From positions 1 to 43,618 of the forward strand of contig JAQVBA010000001.1 of assembly GCA_028690555.1 (NCBI GenBank): a stretch of 43,618 nucleotides of DNA, given 5' to 3'. The position numbers and the translations under genes were made by a program. Numbering within the stretch: position 1 is the stretch's first letter; every line of letters begins with the position of its first letter. The notes beneath the pieces were generated by a model. It was not told where the DNA came from and ran no database searches. It was given only the letters and a program-made list of their open reading frames with translations. This document shows, piece by piece, positions 39,811 to 43,618 of the stretch. The DNA is from Acholeplasmataceae bacterium (GTDB taxonomy: Bacteria; Bacillota_I; Bacilli_A; Acholeplasmatales; Acholeplasmataceae).

Positions 39811-40434
39811 TTAAAGTTTTTTAACATAGATTGGCATACCATTTTCAATTTCTTGATGGAAACCAATTCTTTTTAAATATTTTTCATGCTTATCATTCCC
39901 AGGTTTTGTTTTTAAAACGTCGATACCCTTTGTTTGAAAAAATGCTTTTTGTTCATTGAAAAGAAAACTAGCAATTTTAAAATCACGATATGCAGGTGTG
40001 ACATAATCAATCGAAATCATTAACATATTTGATTCAATGGTTCCAACAAGTAACCCAGCAGGCACCATATTTCTTAATACAAACACTTTGAAACTTCCTT
40101 TTGTATTCATTGAATCATCTTGATTCATGAATGCTTGAATTTCTGAATGATGAAATGATTTGAAACGTTCATAATATGCATCATTTTCCGAAGTTTCTAA
40201 AAGTTGGAAGTAATCTTTATTTCCATACATTTGAACCAAATAATAAATGTTGATGAGCACAATGCCTAAATTCATAATTGCAACCGGATAAGATTGAATT
40301 AAAAAACCATACGCTCCAAAAATAAGTGATCCAATCATATTAATCCATCTGAGTCTTTTTACTGAACTCATTAATAATGAAATTAAAACAATTAAAGACG
40401 CTACATAACCAATATATTCTAAGTATTTATCCAT
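39811..40434 (-). CDS. YgjV-like membrane domain fused to a GNAT-like acetyltransferase domain
   Basis: A 207-residue protein. Three hydrophobic helices at about 7-25, 31-47 and 51-70, with short loops (KRLRW, QSYPVA), resemble the YgjV/CBU_0592-like small membrane family. The rest (about 85-207) looks like a cytoplasmic GNAT fold: the strands FKVFVLRNMVPAGLLVGTIES and LMISIDYVTPAYRDFKIASFLF, then a helix and the C-terminal KHEKYLKRIGFHQE, where GNAT proteins place the Y..GF motif. The acetyl-CoA Q/RxxGxG/A loop is not clean (PAYRDFKIASF), so activity is uncertain. AAGGGG lies nine bases before the ATG; TAGAAT at 40457-40452 may be its -10. It precedes the pyrG promoter, with no terminator between apart from the pyrG attenuator. 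Confidence 0.65.
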   Translation of the reverse strand: MDKYLEYIGYVASLIVLISLLMSSVKRLRWINMIGSLIFGAYGFLIQSYPVAIMNLGIVLINIYYLVQMYGNKDYFQLLETSENDAYYERFKSFHHSEIQAFMNQDDSMNTKGSFKVFVLRNMVPAGLLVGTIESNMLMISIDYVTPAYRDFKIASFLFNEQKAFFQTKGIDVLKTKPGNDKHEKYLKRIGFHQEIENGMPIYVKKL

Positions 40435-40470
40435 AATATTACCCCTTATTCATTCTATCAAATCATCGAT

Positions 40471-40503
40471 AAAATAAAGCGGAAAACACTTGGTTGTCCG
40501 CTT
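40471..40503 (-). terminator. Terminator after rpoE
   Basis: Seven-base stem AAGCGGA/TCCGCTT with an inner AAC/GTT helix, followed on the minus strand by TTTATTTT, nine bases after the rpoE stop. Confidence 0.8.
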
Positions 40504-40511
40504 ATTTTAGA

Positions 40512-41060
40512 TTATTCGTCGTACATATCTTCGTAATCGTCCATGATTTCATTATAGTCATCTTCATCATAATCATCTTTATCATATTCGATTTCGACAT
40601 CATCTTCACCATCGTCTTCATCTGTAGACTTAATGGGTAAATCAATTTCAATATAAGCTTTTTCTTCTTTGATTTCTTCGTCGACTTCAACTTCATCTTC
40701 TTCTTCGTCAACTTCAGCTTCATCTTCTTCAACTTCTTCAAGCGTATATTCAGTAAAGTCTAGATCGTCTTCTTCATCAGGTTCAATTTCTTCTGCATGC
40801 ACAAAAGCATATCCATCTTTATCCCATAACTCTAGATTTCTTTCTTTTAAATCCCATTGATCATCCCCACAATAAACAAACTTAGCGCTTTGGGTAATGT
40901 CCATGTATAGTTGTGTCAACCGGTCAACATCTTTTACATCTACACCTTTGATTTCAGCAACTTGCTTCATCAAATCTTGAATTGTGATGGGTGTAGAACT
41001 TGCTTTCAATAATTCTTCAGCAATTTCAAGCATTGCCAGTGATTTCAATTTGTCATTCAT
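40512..41060 (-). CDS. rpoE: RNA polymerase delta subunit
   Basis: Gram-positive auxiliary RNA polymerase subunit that promotes recycling and specificity. The 182 residues show the two known parts: an N-terminal HARE-HTH domain (about 1-90, with IAEELLKASSTPITIQDL and the DDQWDLKE-type end) and a disordered, extremely acidic tail (about 95-182) of Asp/Glu runs ending DYEDMYDE. The tail mimics nucleic acid in B. subtilis delta. AGGAGG lies eight bases before the ATG. It is monocistronic, with its own promoter and terminator, and is near pyrG as in B. subtilis, here separated by the YgjV-like gene. Confidence 0.93.
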   Translation of the reverse strand: MNDKLKSLAMLEIAEELLKASSTPITIQDLMKQVAEIKGVDVKDVDRLTQLYMDITQSAKFVYCGDDQWDLKERNLELWDKDGYAFVHAEEIEPDEEDDLDFTEYTLEEVEEDEAEVDEEEDEVEVDEEIKEEKAYIEIDLPIKSTDEDDGEDDVEIEYDKDDYDEDDYNEIMDDYEDMYDE

Positions 41061-41084
41061 CTTATGCCTCCTAAAATCGTATCT

Positions 41085-41113
41085 ATTGTATACTATGTTA
41101 TCTTATTTTGCAA
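41085..41113 (-). promoter_or_regulatory. Promoter of rpoE
   Basis: Minus-strand TTGCAA at 41113-41108 (four of six), 17-bp spacer and TACAAT at 41090-41085 (five of six), just downstream of the small membrane protein gene. Confidence 0.65.
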
Positions 41114-41121
41114 GCATTATT

Positions 41122-41391
41122 TTATGCATATTGTGAGGCAAAAAAGACGATTGCCATGATGATGGCGATTACGATAAAGAGTTTTAGCATTTTTTTAACA
41201 AAACTGATCACACCTAAAACAATCACAATCAATAAAAAAGCTGCACCTAAAATCTTGAATAATTCAGGGATTGGTTGAACATATTGCTCATATAATCCGA
41301 TAAATAATCCATCCAGATTAAGTGTCTCTATTAAATAATCATTCACTGAGCCAAAAATATTAGTAAAGAAATTTTTAACAACATCCCACAT
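41122..41391 (-). CDS. Small two-helix membrane protein after recR
   Basis: An 89-residue protein that I cannot assign to a family. The first 45 residues are amphipathic and aromatic (WDVVKNFFTNIFGSVNDYL ... QYVQPIPELF); two hydrophobic segments follow at about 46-63 (ILGAAFLLIVIVLGVISF) and 69-87 (LKLFIVIAIIMAIVFFAS), with KKM between, so a hairpin in the membrane is likely. AGGAGG lies nine bases before the ATG, overlapping the end of recR 11 bp away. It is the last gene of the dnaX-ybaB-recR series; in Bacillus small genes such as yaaL and bofA occupy a similar place, but similarity to these is not evident. Confidence 0.72.
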   Translation of the reverse strand: MWDVVKNFFTNIFGSVNDYLIETLNLDGLFIGLYEQYVQPIPELFKILGAAFLLIVIVLGVISFVKKMLKLFIVIAIIMAIVFFASQYA

Positions 41392-41402
41392 GGTATAGCC
41401 TC

Positions 41403-41993
41403 CTAATATGGTTTTCTATTTTCAACTGCTTTTGCAAGTGTTAATTCATCAGCATATTTTAAATCTGCACCAACCGGTAATCCATAAGCTAATCTCGTAA
41501 TATTTAAATTAGGAGATTCAAAAAGTGATTTGAGATATTTTGCAGTCATTTCACCTTCAACAGTTCCATTGGTTGCAATAATCATTTCTTTCATATCTTT
41601 TACTCGATTTTCTAAAGACTCAATATTTAAATCTTTATCTGTGATACCCCTAGAAAAATCGATTAAACCACCTAATACGTGATAAACACCTGTATAGCTT
41701 TTCATTTTCTCGAGTGCAAAAACATCTTTTGCATCAGAAACCACCATAAGCTGATCATGATCCCTCAAGGGATTAGAACAAATCTCACAAATGTCTTGAT
41801 CTGTAATCATGTGGCATACTTTACATGTCTTAATTTCTGATTTTAACTTTGCTAAATGTGCAGAAAAAGACAGAATATCTTCATCTTCTGTCGTAGTCGC
41901 TAAATAGAGCGCTAATCTTTCTGCAGTTTTTTCACCGATTCCTGGAAGTTTTTCCAAGTCTTCAATGAGTTTTTTTAGTATTTTAGGATACAT
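41403..41993 (-). CDS. recR: Recombination mediator RecR
   Basis: Works with RecO (and RecF) to load RecA on gapped DNA. The 196 residues match. The N-terminal helix-hairpin-helix is LPGIGEKTAERLALYL (15-30); the four-Cys zinc site is Cys57, Cys60, Cys69 and Cys72; the Toprim domain has LMVVSDAKDVFALE and a C-terminal TRLAYGLPVGADLKYAD. It overlaps ybaB by one base (TAATG), the standard dnaX-ybaB-recR cluster of Firmicutes. Confidence 0.97.
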   Translation of the reverse strand: MYPKILKKLIEDLEKLPGIGEKTAERLALYLATTTEDEDILSFSAHLAKLKSEIKTCKVCHMITDQDICEICSNPLRDHDQLMVVSDAKDVFALEKMKSYTGVYHVLGGLIDFSRGITDKDLNIESLENRVKDMKEMIIATNGTVEGEMTAKYLKSLFESPNLNITRLAYGLPVGADLKYADELTLAKAVENRKPY

Positions 41994-42283
41994 TAAAATC
42001 CGAACCCACCGAGACCACCGGAAAATTGACCCATTGTCTCTTCCTGTTCTTTATCAATTTGTTTTAAAGCATCATTTACAGCAAGTAATATAGCATCTTG
42101 AAGCATATCGATTTCATCGGTAATTTCAGGATTGATTTGTACATCAATCACTTGTCTTGTCCCCTGCATGATTACGGTGACACCACTTGCTTTTCCGAAA
42201 AACTCTTTACGTTCTAATGCTTCTTGAGCTTCCATCATTTGTTTTTGAATTTTTTTAATTTTGTTAATCATATTTGGATTCAT
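41993..42283 (-). CDS. ybaB: YbaB/EbfC family nucleoid-associated protein
   Basis: Small DNA-binding protein of 96 residues, cotranscribed with dnaX and recR in most bacteria. The helical N-terminus (MINKIKKIQKQMMEAQEAL) and the strand region GKASGVTVIMQGTRQVIDVQINPE are the family pattern; the end is Gly/Phe-rich (FSGGLGGFGF). GGAG lies upstream of the ATG, overlapping the dnaX stop by position (6-bp gap). Its exact role is unsettled even in model species. Confidence 0.95.
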   Translation of the reverse strand: MNPNMINKIKKIQKQMMEAQEALERKEFFGKASGVTVIMQGTRQVIDVQINPEITDEIDMLQDAILLAVNDALKQIDKEQEETMGQFSGGLGGFGF

Positions 42284-42289
42284 CGTTGT

Positions 42290-43618
42290 TTACTCCTTGA
42301 TTGTTATTTTATCCCCGAAATATTCCTTTGCAAGTGAAATGATTTCTGGTTCTTTTTGTTCTTTCATAAGATCATCTGTATAGAGTTTTAAATCATATGG
42401 TGGAAGTTTTGGCTTTTTTTGGCCTTTCTTCCATAGATCTAAATATACTTCTTTGATGACTAACCAATCTGGTTTCAAAATGGCAATACAGTCATCAATC
42501 AGATGTGATTTATTATTGAAAATTTCTAAAATCATCGATTTATTTTCAGGATCCATAATCTCCTTACACAATTTTGGATCATCATACACCAATAACATCG
42601 TATCTGAGACGGCCTCTAATTCCCCTTGAGAAAGAAGATACGCAACCATTTTCAAATGTGGTTTTGGATAATCTTTTAAATATTCCCAACCGGATAATAA
42701 AAGTTCCTTTTTGGTCTTATCGCTATTATTCAACACTTTTTCAACTTGTTTAATCGTAACCAGTGGTTTTTGATTTGATTCAAATGAAACGATTGGTTGT
42801 GATTTAAAATTTTCCTTTAATTCTTGAACTTGTAATTTCAAATCTTCAATTGTCGCTTGATAATCCATCGTTTTTAACGTTTGATGCTCCATCATCTTAA
42901 TCAGAGCAAGTTCAACATATGCTCTTTTTTGGTGTGTCCATTTCATGTCTTGTTGTACTTGATTTAAGATATCTAAGAAGAAATAAATTTTATCATAAGA
43001 AAATAATGACGATAGCATTAGATATCTCGGAATTTCAACTTTGGTTGATTTTTCTAAAAGTAGATCTCTAAGCGCTAAAATCAAATCATTGATAATCCGT
43101 GTAATATCTTTACCTGCAGCTAATAAATCTTTTAAAATACCCATTGCAACACCGATTTCTTTATTTGAGATCGATGTCAAAAGCTTAATAAGTGACGTTC
43201 TTGAAACACTACCTGAGACTTGATGAACATCTTCTTCACTGACCTCATCATCAGAAAATGAAATGGCTTGATCTAATAAAGATATTGCATCACGTAAACC
43301 ACCTTCGGCATTTTCAGCAATCGCCAAAATGGCTTCAGGTGAAATTTTAATATGTTCTTTTTCAGCAATTTCATGAAGCTTTTCAATAATGTCACTCGTT
43401 TCAATGTTTTTAAAATCAAAACGTTGACATCTTGAAAGAATGGTTGCTGGAACCTTATGAATTTCTGTCGTCGCTAATATAAAAATAATATGTTTTGGTG
43501 GTTCTTCTAAAGTCTTCAATAAGGCATTGAATGCCCCGGGTGTCAACATATGCACTTCATCGATGATATAGACCTTATAACGTCCAACAGATGGCATATA
43601 TTTGACTTTATCTCTTAA
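42290..43618 (-). CDS. dnaX: DNA polymerase III subunit gamma/tau, N-terminus cut by window edge
   Basis: Clamp-loader ATPase. The frame is open to the last base of the window (beginning LRDKVKYMPSVGRYKVYIID), so the N-terminus with Walker A and the zinc motif lies outside; about 442 residues are visible. Present are Walker B YIIDEVHMLT, the LKTLEEPP segment, sensor 1 ATTEIHKVPATILSRCQRFDF (with the arginine finger SRC), and domain III (AEGGLRDAISLLDQA). The C-terminal part (about 230 residues) is Lys/Glu-rich and diverges, as tau tails do. I did not see an obvious A-run frameshift signal. It is followed after 6 bp by ybaB. Confidence 0.97.
   Translation of the reverse strand, partial: LRDKVKYMPSVGRYKVYIIDEVHMLTPGAFNALLKTLEEPPKHIIFILATTEIHKVPATILSRCQRFDFKNIETSDIIEKLHEIAEKEHIKISPEAILAIAENAEGGLRDAISLLDQAISFSDDEVSEEDVHQVSGSVSRTSLIKLLTSISNKEIGVAMGILKDLLAAGKDITRIINDLILALRDLLLEKSTKVEIPRYLMLSSLFSYDKIYFFLDILNQVQQDMKWTHQKRAYVELALIKMMEHQTLKTMDYQATIEDLKLQVQELKENFKSQPIVSFESNQKPLVTIKQVEKVLNNSDKTKKELLLSGWEYLKDYPKPHLKMVAYLLSQGELEAVSDTMLLVYDDPKLCKEIMDPENKSMILEIFNNKSHLIDDCIAILKPDWLVIKEVYLDLWKKGQKKPKLPPYDLKLYTDDLMKEQKEPEIISLAKEYFGDKITIKE

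Noticed and set aside
40502..40860. Lys-rich (minus) and Ser-rich (plus) open frames over the rpoE tail
   Set aside because: They are frame shadows of the GAA/GAT-rich acidic tail of the delta subunit.
1..43618. TGA read as tryptophan (mycoplasma code)
   Set aside because: TGA ends degV, rimI, ftsH and the 58-residue ORF exactly where terminators or next starts lie, and Trp positions use TGG.
1..43618. CRISPR arrays, insertion sequences, integrases, replication origin
   Set aside because: No direct repeat arrays, transposase-like frames, terminal inverted repeats or DnaA-box clusters were seen.

Overview
The window is gene-dense, AT-rich DNA from a low-GC Firmicutes-type bacterium. TGA is used as a stop (for example in degV, rimI and ftsH) and tryptophan is TGG, so this is not a TGA=Trp mycoplasma. 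Gene order echoes Bacillus subtilis in several places: uvrA / yvlD-like / hprK / lgt; tilS-hpt-ftsH with hslO, dusB and lysS nearby; rpoE / pyrG / fba; dnaX-ybaB-recR; and an S1-domain gene next to pgi. Compact genes, very short spacers and an abundance of plain membrane-signalling genes suggest an Acholeplasma/Izemoplasma-like relative of the Mollicutes, but that placement is inference. Every gene looks chromosomal. I see no phage, IS element, CRISPR array, rRNA or plasmid module, and no gene-free stretch longer than about 260 bp.

Layout. 1-2166 (minus): lgt (cut by the window edge), hprK and a four-helix membrane protein. 2183-12020 (minus): glnS, pcrA, a compact second UvrD-like helicase, ligA and uvrA, tightly packed as a DNA-repair operon behind a tRNA-charging gene. 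12079-13530: a membrane diguanylate cyclase (minus) divergent from a small ferredoxin (plus). 13600-15399 (minus): an unrecognised membrane-anchored acidic protein. 15497-19656 (minus): an operon with a clear promoter and terminator, S1 protein, pgi, tsaE, tsaB, rimI, tsaD, combining glycolysis with the t6A tRNA-modification set. 19679-25302 (minus): an eight-gene run from cdaA through a 58-residue membrane protein missing from ordinary gene calls, a PAS/dead-GGDEF protein, 5-FCL, ispDF, yutD, an NifU-like scaffold and degV.

25358-26776 (plus): hflX behind a long leader containing a 10-codon upstream ORF and alternative hairpins. 26839-27922 (minus): dusB and tRNA-Ser(CGA). 28006-28887 hslO (plus) faces maf (minus). 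29538-35104 (plus): tilS-hpt-ftsH-rqcP and then lysS. 35138-43618 (minus): aldehyde dehydrogenase; fba with a helical protein; pyrG with an attenuator whose transcript should start GGGC; a YgjV-like/GNAT fusion; rpoE (delta); then dnaX-ybaB-recR and a small membrane protein.

The most interesting points are the pyrG leader, which fits CTP-sensing by reiterative transcription; the upstream ORF and switchable hairpins before hflX; the cdaA locus, where a tiny membrane protein and a catalytically dead PAS-GGDEF protein sit in the place usually held by cdaR; the 411-residue helicase lacking domain 2B beside full-length pcrA; glutaminyl-tRNA synthetase in a lineage that usually uses transamidation; and a fused IspDF. 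Many genes share bidirectional hairpin terminators.
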